Part shown: piece by piece, positions 16,453 through 24,884 of the stretch
How positions within the stretch are numbered: position 1 is the first letter of the stretch
Layout of the letters: each line of letters begins with the position of its first letter
From: JBBATK01 sp044224515
Lineage (GTDB): Bacteria; Bacteroidota; Ignavibacteria; Kapaibacteriales; NICIL-2
Direction of reading: 5' to 3'
Assembly: GCA_044224515.1 (NCBI GenBank)
Contig: JBGAKH010000001.1
Coordinates: 248,001-312,000 of the forward strand
Length of the DNA stretch: 64,000 nt
The notes under the pieces: generated by a model
Database searches by the model: none
Seen by the model: only the letters and a program-made list of their open reading frames with translations
What the model was told of the DNA's origin: nothing
Translations under genes and position numbers: made by a program

Positions 16453-17646
16453 CTATTGTATGTGGTGACCTAGTCTGCGCCTGTGAATGGGACCTGTCCG
16501 GTCTCGTAGTGAAAGCCCGTCTGCACGGCGAATGCATGCTAAGATCTCGCTCGTAATGCTGAGCGCAATCTCTTGAGGTGTTTCAGAGCCGAGATCAAAG
16601 CCAATAGGGGCATGAACACGCTCACGAAGTACATTCAGTTCAACATTGATCTGCTCATGGATTGAATGCAGGATTTTAGCAGTCCGCTCTCGGGTCCCAA
16701 GTAACCCTATAAAGGCCACGTCTTTTGACAACACTTCGCGGAGTATTGCGGTATCACGATCGAGATTGTGCGACATAATGACGCAGGCTGTTTCGGGACC
16801 TTCCTGAACGTGCGCTGCACATTGTTCCACAGTTGCAACGTGTACTCGTGTTGCTCCGGGAAATCGAGACATTGTCGCCCTGATTGGTGACTGATCGAAG
16901 ACCTCAACATCCCAGTCTAAAAACACAGCCTGTTGGACAAGTGACTGAGCGTCTGATCCTGCTCCGTAAACACTTAGTTGAATGGGTCGAGAGGGACAGA
17001 GGCAAAAAGTGAACGCTTCTAACTCGGCAGTCTGCATCATTGGCGACACAAGCATCGGTAGAGTTATTGAGCGGTCTTCGGTCCACGATAGTTCCGCGGC
17101 GATTCGCTCATCTTCGCTCAGATCGTTGCATTGAGATTTGTGCAGTAGTAGGGTTGCGCTTTCAATGCGACAGATACTCTGTTCCACCATGCTGCTTGAA
17201 CGTGGTAACTCGTTTGTCGCCCGAGAACAGCGAAGTACTAGTACAGCCTGCGATCGCAACTTGGCGAGCTCTTGACAGGCAGCTATAAGGCTGTGGTCAG
17301 CGCCCCCAATGCGATCCGAGGCAAGAAAAGGTATGATGAGTATGTGCAGAACGCCATCGCAACCCAAGCGCAAACTGAACACTGAATTCTCGTCATGGCG
17401 AGTGTCATAGCGTACGAGAGAAACCGATCCGGTTGACATGCAGGCACGAGCCTGTTCGAACAAATCGCCTTCAAGACAACCACCGCTCAATGCTCCTTGG
17501 GTGCGTCCACTTTCGTCAACAACCATGCACGTACCCGGTCCACGAAAGCCACTGCCTTCAAGGTGGATGATGCACAGCAAGGCGCAGCTTCGAGCATCTG
17601 CTAGTGACTCTCGAAGGAAGCTAACGCAGTTCTGCATCTCAGACAT
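16453..17646 (-). CDS. xdhC: XdhC/CoxI family molybdenum hydroxylase maturation protein
   Basis: A 397-residue protein with the N-terminal XdhC/CoxI domain (GSGFRGPGTCMVVDESGRTQGALSGGCLEGDLFEQA, about 32-67) and a C-terminal Rossmann domain (VYGAGSDAQSL; CVIMSHNLDRDTAILREVL; FIGLLGTRERTAKIL). XdhC proteins bind molybdenum cofactor, help sulfurate it and insert it into xanthine dehydrogenase family enzymes in the cytoplasm. It lies 47 bp downstream of the large subunit gene and three bases upstream of the MocA-like gene, so the operon supplies both enzyme and cofactor assembly. The domain spacing is slightly longer than in short XdhC proteins. Confidence 0.9.
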   Translation of the reverse strand: MSEMQNCVSFLRESLADARSCALLCIIHLEGSGFRGPGTCMVVDESGRTQGALSGGCLEGDLFEQARACMSTGSVSLVRYDTRHDENSVFSLRLGCDGVLHILIIPFLASDRIGGADHSLIAACQELAKLRSQAVLVLRCSRATNELPRSSSMVEQSICRIESATLLLHKSQCNDLSEDERIAAELSWTEDRSITLPMLVSPMMQTAELEAFTFCLCPSRPIQLSVYGAGSDAQSLVQQAVFLDWDVEVFDQSPIRATMSRFPGATRVHVATVEQCAAHVQEGPETACVIMSHNLDRDTAILREVLSKDVAFIGLLGTRERTAKILHSIHEQINVELNVLRERVHAPIGFDLGSETPQEIALSITSEILACIRRADGLSLRDRTGPIHRRRLGHHIQ

Positions 17647-17693
17647 AGTCAGAAAAGGGTGAAGACTGAAAACGACACGACCTGTACCTCATC

Positions 17694-20039
17694 TTAAGCT
17701 TTGACGAAGGATTGCGCAATTCTTTGCGACCCGCATTGCAGTTCGATGATATATGAACCGGCAGAGCAGTCCGGTAGCTCGAAGCGATAGGAGATGTGTC
17801 CCGCATCGTCTACCGGCACGTCAAACTGCGCGACAACAAAACCCAGTAAGTCAATCATGCGCAGTCGAGCCTCATGAATTCGGGTGGTGCACCGTGCTGT
17901 AACAGTCAGATAGTGCTCAGAGGGATTGGGATGCAGTGACATCTCCGTTCCCTGTTCTGCGACAACTTCAGGCACGTCAGTCAAGAATTCGAGTTGTAAT
18001 GGCAAAGTGCGGAGTCGTTTGCCCGTCGCATTGTAAATGGCATTACATAGAGCCGGTGACACCGAAGGAAAGCCGGCTTCTCCCATACCTCTAGGCGAGG
18101 ATGTGCTAGGTAGTATGTGCACTTCGATTGGCGGTGCGTCACCAAACCTCATCCACTCAAAATCTGTAAAGTTGTGTTGCTCAATGGAGCCGTTCTTAAA
18201 GGTCATTCCGGCTTTCAAGCACGTTGCAAGGCCATCGATACAAGCTCCTATTAACTGAGCTTCGACTCCACTGGGGTTCACGGCAGTGCCGCAGTCGACG
18301 ACTATCACGACGCGCTCAATTTTAAGAACGCCAAAGCTATTGACTGAAACTTCAACGACATGTGCAACCGAGGAATATGCATCCGTACACGCAATTCCTC
18401 TACCCCATCCTTTTGCAAGTGGCTCGTACCAATTCGACTTCAACGCCGCTTGTTCCAAAACCGTTTTTAAGCGACCTGTGGGCAGCAGAGCGTGTCGGAA
18501 CTCATAGGGATCCTTCTTGGCTGCAACCGCGAGCTCATCGATGAAACACTCGTTTGCAAACACTGCCGTACTGTTGTTGACGGATCGCCATGCACCTAGC
18601 GGAATTGGTGACGACGGACCGTTTACACCACTTGTCGAGGGGTTTATTGCGTAGGGAGGATTATATCCCATGATGCTGGGCACTACCTTGTGATTCCAGC
18701 CTGTCACAGTTCCGTCCGCTGTTAAGCCACCTTTAAGAGAATGATAACTTGCAGGCCTGTAGTAGTCGTTGCGAATATCATCTTCACGACTAAACATGAA
18801 GAGGATAGGCATTGCATATTGCTTGGATACGCGAGCGGCATACGATGCATAATCTGTTTGGGAACGTCTGCCAAAACCTCCCCCCATCAATGTCGTGTGC
18901 ACAGTAATGTTGGCAGCACTTATGCCGGTTGCACTTTGAACCGCACTGAGTACATTGTCTCCGGATTGAGTCGGCGCCCATATCTCGGCGGACGAGCCAC
19001 GCACGTCTGCTACGCAGTTCATAGGCTCCATGCATGCATGCGCTACATAGGGTAGAAAGTACTGCGCTTCAATTTTCACGGCAGAGCTCGCTGGCACATC
19101 GGCCACGGTTCCCACAGCCGTCTTCATTTGTTCAAGGATGGTATCGGAACTTAAGGTGGGATACGTAGTGGCAGACCAGTTAACATTTAAGGCTTCTCTA
19201 CCTTTCATGGCAGCCCATGTGTTTTCTGCAACGACCACGATTCCCGGTACGCCACTTATTCGTTCTGCTTTCAATACTCCCGGCACTTTAAGAGCAGCTG
19301 CCGCATCGAAGCTTCGTACAGTGCAACCATAAGCGGGTGGGAAAACCGCCATTGCGTATTTCATGTTCGGTAGCCGTACATCTAGTCCATAGACGGCAGT
19401 TCCTCGAGCTATGTCGAAGGCATCGATGTGGCTTTGTCCTTTACCAATGAGCGTGAACGCTGAACTCGTTTTGAGAACCGGGCTTGATGGTACAGTGAGA
19501 GTTGCTGCGATATCAAGCAACTCAGCATATGCAATTGTTCTGCTCCCGGTGCTCTCACGCACGATGCCCTTGTCAGTTCTCAGAGTCGACACTACCACAC
19601 CCCACTTTTGCGCGGCCGCCGATAGCATCATACTGCGCACTGTTGCACCGGCCCGACGAAGGTTGTTGTAAGATCCCACAGTACTTCCACTTCCTCCGGT
19701 ACTGAGGTTTCCAAAACCGCTATTGGGCTTGGCCTGCACTACTCGAACTTTTGTCCAATCGGCATCCATTTCATCCGCGGCAACCATTGCAAAGGTTGTG
19801 CGTATGCCCTGTCCCATTTCTGAACGATTGACGGTAACGGTCGTCGTACCATCTGAATCAATTGCTATCCAAATTACCGGCTGAAAGCTTTGAACAGATC
19901 GCATTGCAGCGTACACATTCTCAACTCCGGGTACGACACTCAACGCCACTCCTGCCCCACCTGCCGCGAGTCCCAATACGAAACTGCGACGAGTCATGGT
20001 TCGTTCTTGAATCTTCGTGCTTGTTGTTGATGTATTCAT
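17694..20039 (-). CDS. Molybdenum hydroxylase large subunit (IorB-like) with Tat signal and T9SS sorting domain
   Basis: 781 residues from the ATG at 20039, chosen because AAGGA lies seven bases upstream. It resembles the beta subunit of isoquinoline 1-oxidoreductase and other aldehyde/xanthine dehydrogenase family molybdopterin subunits: MGGGFGRRSQTDY, LGAWRSV and the catalytic-Glu motif RGMGEAGFPS near the end of the enzyme part. Residues 16-23 are TRRSFVLG followed by a hydrophobic stretch, a twin-arginine signal. The last 80 or so residues (from LHPNPSEHYLTV to IAQSFVKA) are a type A T9SS sorting domain, which normally directs release or anchoring outside the outer membrane. The 2Fe-2S partner is encoded upstream, XdhC and MocA-like proteins downstream. 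The substrate is unknown. Confidence 0.9.
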   Translation of the reverse strand: MNTSTTSTKIQERTMTRRSFVLGLAAGGAGVALSVVPGVENVYAAMRSVQSFQPVIWIAIDSDGTTTVTVNRSEMGQGIRTTFAMVAADEMDADWTKVRVVQAKPNSGFGNLSTGGSGSTVGSYNNLRRAGATVRSMMLSAAAQKWGVVVSTLRTDKGIVRESTGSRTIAYAELLDIAATLTVPSSPVLKTSSAFTLIGKGQSHIDAFDIARGTAVYGLDVRLPNMKYAMAVFPPAYGCTVRSFDAAAALKVPGVLKAERISGVPGIVVVAENTWAAMKGREALNVNWSATTYPTLSSDTILEQMKTAVGTVADVPASSAVKIEAQYFLPYVAHACMEPMNCVADVRGSSAEIWAPTQSGDNVLSAVQSATGISAANITVHTTLMGGGFGRRSQTDYASYAARVSKQYAMPILFMFSREDDIRNDYYRPASYHSLKGGLTADGTVTGWNHKVVPSIMGYNPPYAINPSTSGVNGPSSPIPLGAWRSVNNSTAVFANECFIDELAVAAKKDPYEFRHALLPTGRLKTVLEQAALKSNWYEPLAKGWGRGIACTDAYSSVAHVVEVSVNSFGVLKIERVVIVVDCGTAVNPSGVEAQLIGACIDGLATCLKAGMTFKNGSIEQHNFTDFEWMRFGDAPPIEVHILPSTSSPRGMGEAGFPSVSPALCNAIYNATGKRLRTLPLQLEFLTDVPEVVAEQGTEMSLHPNPSEHYLTVTARCTTRIHEARLRMIDLLGFVVAQFDVPVDDAGHISYRFELPDCSAGSYIIELQCGSQRIAQSFVKA

Positions 20040-20180
20040 GGTCAGATCCTTTTTCACAATAGTAAGCGGAGGTGTGCTGATCAATGTGTCGAGATTCTTG
20101 AAAACCTCGTGAGCTCTGAAGAAAGACTCAATTGCGGGATCCTAAATTGACGCCACATTTCGGAGGTCTTCGTACTCATG

Positions 20181-20627
20181 TTAACCCACTGCCTCGAGGA
20201 TAGCAGCGCGAATGCGTTGGTACGTACCGCATCGACAAAGATTCGAATGCATTGCATCGTCGATTTGCTCGGTTGTGGGATGCGGGTGTTCCGCCAAAAG
20301 TGCCGCTGCACGCATGATTTGTCCGGCTTGACAGTAACCACACTGTGCTACATCCATGTCGACCCATGCTTTTTGGAGCGGATGTTTGCCGTCGGAACTG
20401 AGACCTTCAATCGTTGTAATGTTCGCGCCTTGAAGGCTCCCAACCTGCATCTGGCATGACTTGACCGCGGATCCATCGACCAAAACTGTGCATGCACCGC
20501 AACTCCCCACTCCACAACCATACTTTGTTCCACACATCTGCAGAACGTCGCGAAGTGCCCAGAGTAGTGGTATGTCGTCTGTGACATCGAGTGTTTGTTT
20601 CGTGCCGTTGATGGTTAATTCTATCAT
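20181..20627 (-). CDS. (2Fe-2S)-binding subunit of the molybdenum hydroxylase (IorA-like)
   Basis: 148 residues from the ATG at 20627 (MIELTING), supported by GGAG six bases upstream; the open frame extends further but without signal. Residues 32-58 hold the plant-type ferredoxin cysteines (CGTKYGCGVGSCGACTV and a later Cys). A second cluster is bound by CGYCQAG and CRCGTY near residues 98-135. The subunit relays electrons from the molybdenum site in two-subunit IorAB-type enzymes. It has no export signal of its own, so it would have to be carried out with the Tat-bearing large subunit. It leads the operon; 141 bp separate it from the next gene. Confidence 0.93.
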   Translation of the reverse strand: MIELTINGTKQTLDVTDDIPLLWALRDVLQMCGTKYGCGVGSCGACTVLVDGSAVKSCQMQVGSLQGANITTIEGLSSDGKHPLQKAWVDMDVAQCGYCQAGQIMRAAALLAEHPHPTTEQIDDAMHSNLCRCGTYQRIRAAILEAVG

Positions 20628-20657
20628 TGCTGACTCCACCAATGTTATGGTATTAGA

Positions 20658-20674
20658 GCTGCGCTTCGCGCAGC
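20658..20674. repeat. Triloop hairpin (TTC/GAA family)
   Basis: A perfect 7-bp stem around TTC; the minus strand reads a central GCGAAGC. It lies between the end of the GH57 gene and the start of the 2Fe-2S subunit gene on the same strand. Confidence 0.6.
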
Positions 20675-20796
20675 CAGACTTCGTACGCTTCTCTGAATTT
20701 ACACTCTTTTCGCTCAACTACTAGTGGCTTTACACCAACAAAATTGCCCTTCTACCGGCTCACACTACATAGACCGGTTGCCAAAGTCGCGGATTT

Positions 20797-22485
20797 TCAT
20801 GTTCTACTCTCAAATGTGGACACCGCATGCATGGTTGAGTATGTTGGGATAGTTTGGCTAGTGGCGGTCATGATGGGTTTGAGCAAGACTGCCGGCAGCT
20901 CCATGCGATAGATCTCATAAACGCGCCGTAAATGGTATCGAAACACTTCATCAAATACACCGCGTGTTTCCGACTGATGATCATCACCGAACCACCAAAA
21001 CCAATCGCTGCCCTCTGCCACGTAAATGTGTTCCATTGCATCACGCCATTGTTTATTCGTGACTCTATGCGTATCAACTAGAAGACGTGCGGCATGCAAC
21101 GCGTCCCAAGCAGCATTCTTTTCCGGATGACCTATCCAAATGCGAAAGTTAGCGTGGATCCAGGAGCCGGCCCGTATGTGATCTAAACTCCTTGGATGCA
21201 TATGATGATGCAGAGCATCCGCTCCCACCATCTCGCTCTGGGTAACCTCGCTGAACGTACAACTACGAAGTTCTTCATCACTTTCCAAGGCTTTGTACAA
21301 CGCTCTCAGGAAGTGTACACCATTGTCAGGATAATACTCCCAGCAATTCTCCCCATCAAGAATAACCGGTACTACTGCCTCTTTTAAGGAATCTTCACCA
21401 CGTTCATGCACAAGTCTTGAACGAATGGCTTTCAATCGGTTCACGAAATCTCGCGCGGCGTCATCGGCATTCCACGACTGATACACAAAACCAATGGCAT
21501 CACTTAGCTGATGATCACGAAAAAAAAGCGCAATGCGCTGACGTCGTTCGCGAGCATACCAATGCACGAAGTATTGATCTAGTTCCTGGTAAGCGCTTGC
21601 CTTGGTTTCGCGAAGTACTTGTTCATCGGTTGCCGTCCACAGAAACCCTGCATCGCAAAGTATATCAAGACTCTCATCGCTGATAGAACCCTCAGAACAC
21701 CACATCCCACGCGGTGAGGTGTTACATTCTTCTTCAAAAATTTGACGACCTCTGTGCACGTGCCACTCGGCGTCATGCTTCTGCCGATAGCGTTTAGTTG
21801 GCAACTCGATTTCAGGTAGCGCTTCTTTAGCCGAATCCGTGTCGATGAGGAGCGGAAGAATCGGGTGATAGAGAGGGGTCATGCTCAGCTCGGCCAGACC
21901 CGAACGATGTATCTCGCGATGAAGAGGAACTACGGATTCCAAGAGCAATGTGTGTTGGACTAAGAGTGCAGCTTTGTCCTCCTCGCTAAAGTCTCGTCCT
22001 TTGTCAAACAATCTCCTGAATGCAGGCATCTCGCGAGATACCGGACCTATCCAACACAGTATGTACCATAACTGAAGGTCTCGCCATTCTTGTGCACTCC
22101 ATTGCTCCAGTGCATGCTCCGCATCGCGAGAACTCTCATAAAGCTCACGGTACCTTGGGTATGGCAGCACCATGGTCTGCAGCTGACAACGAAAAAAAGT
22201 ATGAAGAATCTCACGCTTTTGATCTTCGAGTAAGTCAGTTGCAGGGATACGGCTGAGTGCGAGCGGTCTATCCTCTACACCCTTTGCGTAGTCTCGCAGT
22301 TGCATAAGCAAGGAGGGCACGATGTTATAGCTTAAGCGCAAGGCTGGAAACTCAAGGTGCAGTTTCAAGAGGTCGGCGTAGTCCTTCAACGCGTGGAGGC
22401 GAACCCAAGGCAAGACAAACTCATCATCGATTCGATACAAGGGCTGGTGATTGTGCCACAAAAGTGCAACGCGAAGTGGTAGCAT
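20797..22485 (-). CDS. Glycoside hydrolase family 57 protein
   Basis: 562 residues from ATG 22485 (MLPLRVALLWHNHQPLY), the usual opening of GH57 enzymes; a TTG at 22512 would overlap the upstream gene. GH57 covers alpha-amylases, 4-alpha-glucanotransferases and branching enzymes of the cytoplasm. The nucleophile Glu lies in GMWCSEGSISDESL (about residue 260), and the acid/base Asp in VILDGENCWEYYPDNG. It lacks a signal peptide, fitting intracellular glucan metabolism. The exact specificity is not readable. It starts 10 bp after the M1 aminopeptidase stop, so the two may be cotranscribed. Confidence 0.9.
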   Translation of the reverse strand: MLPLRVALLWHNHQPLYRIDDEFVLPWVRLHALKDYADLLKLHLEFPALRLSYNIVPSLLMQLRDYAKGVEDRPLALSRIPATDLLEDQKREILHTFFRCQLQTMVLPYPRYRELYESSRDAEHALEQWSAQEWRDLQLWYILCWIGPVSREMPAFRRLFDKGRDFSEEDKAALLVQHTLLLESVVPLHREIHRSGLAELSMTPLYHPILPLLIDTDSAKEALPEIELPTKRYRQKHDAEWHVHRGRQIFEEECNTSPRGMWCSEGSISDESLDILCDAGFLWTATDEQVLRETKASAYQELDQYFVHWYARERRQRIALFFRDHQLSDAIGFVYQSWNADDAARDFVNRLKAIRSRLVHERGEDSLKEAVVPVILDGENCWEYYPDNGVHFLRALYKALESDEELRSCTFSEVTQSEMVGADALHHHMHPRSLDHIRAGSWIHANFRIWIGHPEKNAAWDALHAARLLVDTHRVTNKQWRDAMEHIYVAEGSDWFWWFGDDHQSETRGVFDEVFRYHLRRVYEIYRMELPAVLLKPIMTATSQTIPTYSTMHAVSTFESRT

Positions 22486-22495
22486 GGGAGCAGTT

Positions 22496-24694
22496 TTAGC
22501 GTTGAACGACAAATGGTAGGTTCATCTCTACTCCTTGTGCTTGGATACGAAGTGTAAACGCCCCGACTTCCAGCTGCTCAATATGAAGAGCTGCACTTCC
22601 ATCGATAAACTCAAAGAGCTGTGGACCTAGTCGACGACGTCCAAACTCGTCAAACACCTCGATCTTTACTTCTCTGCACGCCGTACCTCGTATGTTCAAT
22701 AACTCTGAAGCCGGATTCGGATAGACCTCAAAACCGGTTGAATTGCTCGGTGCGGACATGTTCTCGTCAACTGACGTCACCGTTGCTGCCTTTTGTAGAA
22801 TGGCGCAGGTATGCACCGTGGTGCCACCATTGATGGCGATACTTCGAACGTCGTTAATACTGTCGAGCGTAAGCTCATTGGAAGCAGCATTGAGAACGAC
22901 CACTTTCGTTACGACATGACCGGAGTCATCTTTAAATGCGAGTTCCAATGGCAACCAGGTATAAATTCCGAACGAGTCCGGCTGTAGCTGGTTGATGCGC
23001 AGCTGTGCGCGCCACCCATCTTGAACACGAATCTTTGCGCACTGTATCTCCAAGATCGGCCAACCTTTGCCCTTAACCCATTGTGAGAAGAATGCGACTA
23101 TGGAATCCTTGTGCTCAGCTTTCACGTTGTTGCGGAAGCAGTGTACCAGTGAATCATACGTGGCGTTCTTATGTGCATTCACGGACAAGTATTCACGTAG
23201 TGATGCATCGAAAACTTGGTCCCCTACTAAATATCGCAGCATACCCAACACCACTGCGCCTTTGAGGTATATGGTTTGAGGATAATTACTGGAAGGGACT
23301 TTTCGTGAGAAATCGTAAATCGGCAAAATCCCTTCGTAGAAACGTCCTCCCAGGCGCGCCACATCCGCCAGATACGTATCACTTTTTGTTTTTTGATCTA
23401 CCAGGTACTTCGCCTTACCTCCTACCGATTCCATCCATGCGCTTTCGCTGTAGGTAGCAAAACTCTCACAGAGCCACGCATCGCGATAGTCAAAAGGAGT
23501 AACTAAATCTCCGAACCATTGATGGGCAAGCTCGTGCGCCACATGTTTGTTAAGTGTGTCTCTATACGCGAACTCGCCGCGCGCGAATGAGATCATGGTT
23601 TGGTGCTCCATGGAACCATTGTTCGTTATAACGTATCCGATTTTCTCGAACGGATAGTCGCCATATAATCGTTCCAATGACCGCACCATGTCCGGCAGGT
23701 GTTTAAAGGTAATCTTTACGTTGTTTGTATCGGAGCTCTTGGCATAGACAACTTGTGGTATGTTCTTAGAGCTCACGCCATAATCGATTTTCTTATAGGG
23801 TCCGACTGCAAATGTGAAGAGATTGGTTGCACACGGACTCGTCATCCGCCATTCGACTCTTCGTTTGCCGGATTCAACCACTGTGTCGCGCATCAATAAG
23901 CCGTTACTGACCATCGTATGTGTTGCAGGACAGATGCATCGTACGATCAGACCGGCTTTGTCCGATGGTAAATCAAAGCACGGCATCCAGTGCTGCGAAC
24001 ACGACACGTAATTGCAGTGAAATCCAACACCAAGCGCATACACCGCATCGCTCTGGTCTCGCGCAACCCCACCCCAGATACTACCGGACGATACTTGTTC
24101 AGCAGTCATCGTACCTGAGTAATAAACGACGAGGTCAACGGTATCACCCTGATGCTGACTTGACGAGGCAGGAACAGCATAATGGAAGGCGGAAGAAGTT
24201 GTAGTGTCTCGCTTGAAATACTGAGCCTCCACGCGTTTGGGGCTGCTCAGTGGACTTTCCATATAGTACATGCTGTCAATGCGAAGCGAACGCAGGAAAA
24301 CACGCATGCTATCCGGTGTTGAGGTCCAACAGAATCGAATTACACAACTACTGGAATTCAAGACCAAGGAAGGTACAGCACTTAAATCAAGATCGACATC
24401 ATAACTCAACACATCAAAATGCTGCGGGCTAAACAGTATTGGCGAGGATAGCTCGGCAGCATTTTGCAACCCGACATGACGCTGCTCATCCAATCCTGCA
24501 CTGCTCGTTTCGTTGGAAACCGGCCCTGTTCGTTTTGCAAATCGACAGCCTGTGTGCTCAACCTCTGTCTGATCCCTGACCATGGAAACCTCTGCGCCTG
24601 CAGGGGTGTAGGCAGCTGAACTCGATGCACTGCAGACTATCAACACGATAGCGACACTCGTTAAATGCAAAGCGAATCGTACAAATGCAGGCAT
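22496..24694 (-). CDS. Secreted M1 family aminopeptidase with T9SS sorting domain
   Basis: A 732-residue zinc aminopeptidase. A signal peptide covers about 1-28 (FALHLTSVAIVLIVCSASSSAA). The gluzincin site HELAHQWFGDLV lies near residue 385, with the third ligand Glu in WLCESFATYSES. The exopeptidase motif appears as NNGSMEHQTM, the variant seen in this Bacteroidota-type M1 subgroup. The last 80 or so residues (from YPNPASELLNIRG) form a type A T9SS C-terminal domain, so the enzyme is probably released or held on the cell surface to digest peptides. It lies immediately upstream of the GH57 gene. Confidence 0.93.
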   Translation of the reverse strand: MPAFVRFALHLTSVAIVLIVCSASSSAAYTPAGAEVSMVRDQTEVEHTGCRFAKRTGPVSNETSSAGLDEQRHVGLQNAAELSSPILFSPQHFDVLSYDVDLDLSAVPSLVLNSSSCVIRFCWTSTPDSMRVFLRSLRIDSMYYMESPLSSPKRVEAQYFKRDTTTSSAFHYAVPASSSQHQGDTVDLVVYYSGTMTAEQVSSGSIWGGVARDQSDAVYALGVGFHCNYVSCSQHWMPCFDLPSDKAGLIVRCICPATHTMVSNGLLMRDTVVESGKRRVEWRMTSPCATNLFTFAVGPYKKIDYGVSSKNIPQVVYAKSSDTNNVKITFKHLPDMVRSLERLYGDYPFEKIGYVITNNGSMEHQTMISFARGEFAYRDTLNKHVAHELAHQWFGDLVTPFDYRDAWLCESFATYSESAWMESVGGKAKYLVDQKTKSDTYLADVARLGGRFYEGILPIYDFSRKVPSSNYPQTIYLKGAVVLGMLRYLVGDQVFDASLREYLSVNAHKNATYDSLVHCFRNNVKAEHKDSIVAFFSQWVKGKGWPILEIQCAKIRVQDGWRAQLRINQLQPDSFGIYTWLPLELAFKDDSGHVVTKVVVLNAASNELTLDSINDVRSIAINGGTTVHTCAILQKAATVTSVDENMSAPSNSTGFEVYPNPASELLNIRGTACREVKIEVFDEFGRRRLGPQLFEFIDGSAALHIEQLEVGAFTLRIQAQGVEMNLPFVVQR

Positions 24695-24785
24695 GAGGAG
24701 TAGTTGGTTTGTTAGTACGGATTCAGATCGTCATGATACGACAGCATACACCGGCTAGAGCTACGATCTTCATGAATGACATGAG

Positions 24786-24821
24786 ATCCACAACGTGTGC
24801 TGTGGATGGTCACGGGTGACC
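24786..24821. other. Two adjacent short hairpins downstream of the amidohydrolase gene
   Basis: A 7-bp stem (24786-24792 with 24801-24807) is followed directly by a 6-bp stem (24808-24813 with 24816-24821). There is no clear U-run. It may serve as a 3' end structure for the minus-strand transcript. Confidence 0.35.
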
Positions 24822-24884
24822 TTCTTCTCAAGAGTAAAGCATCCGAGCATGATTGAACTCAGCCACAGCGCGAAGTGATGCGAA

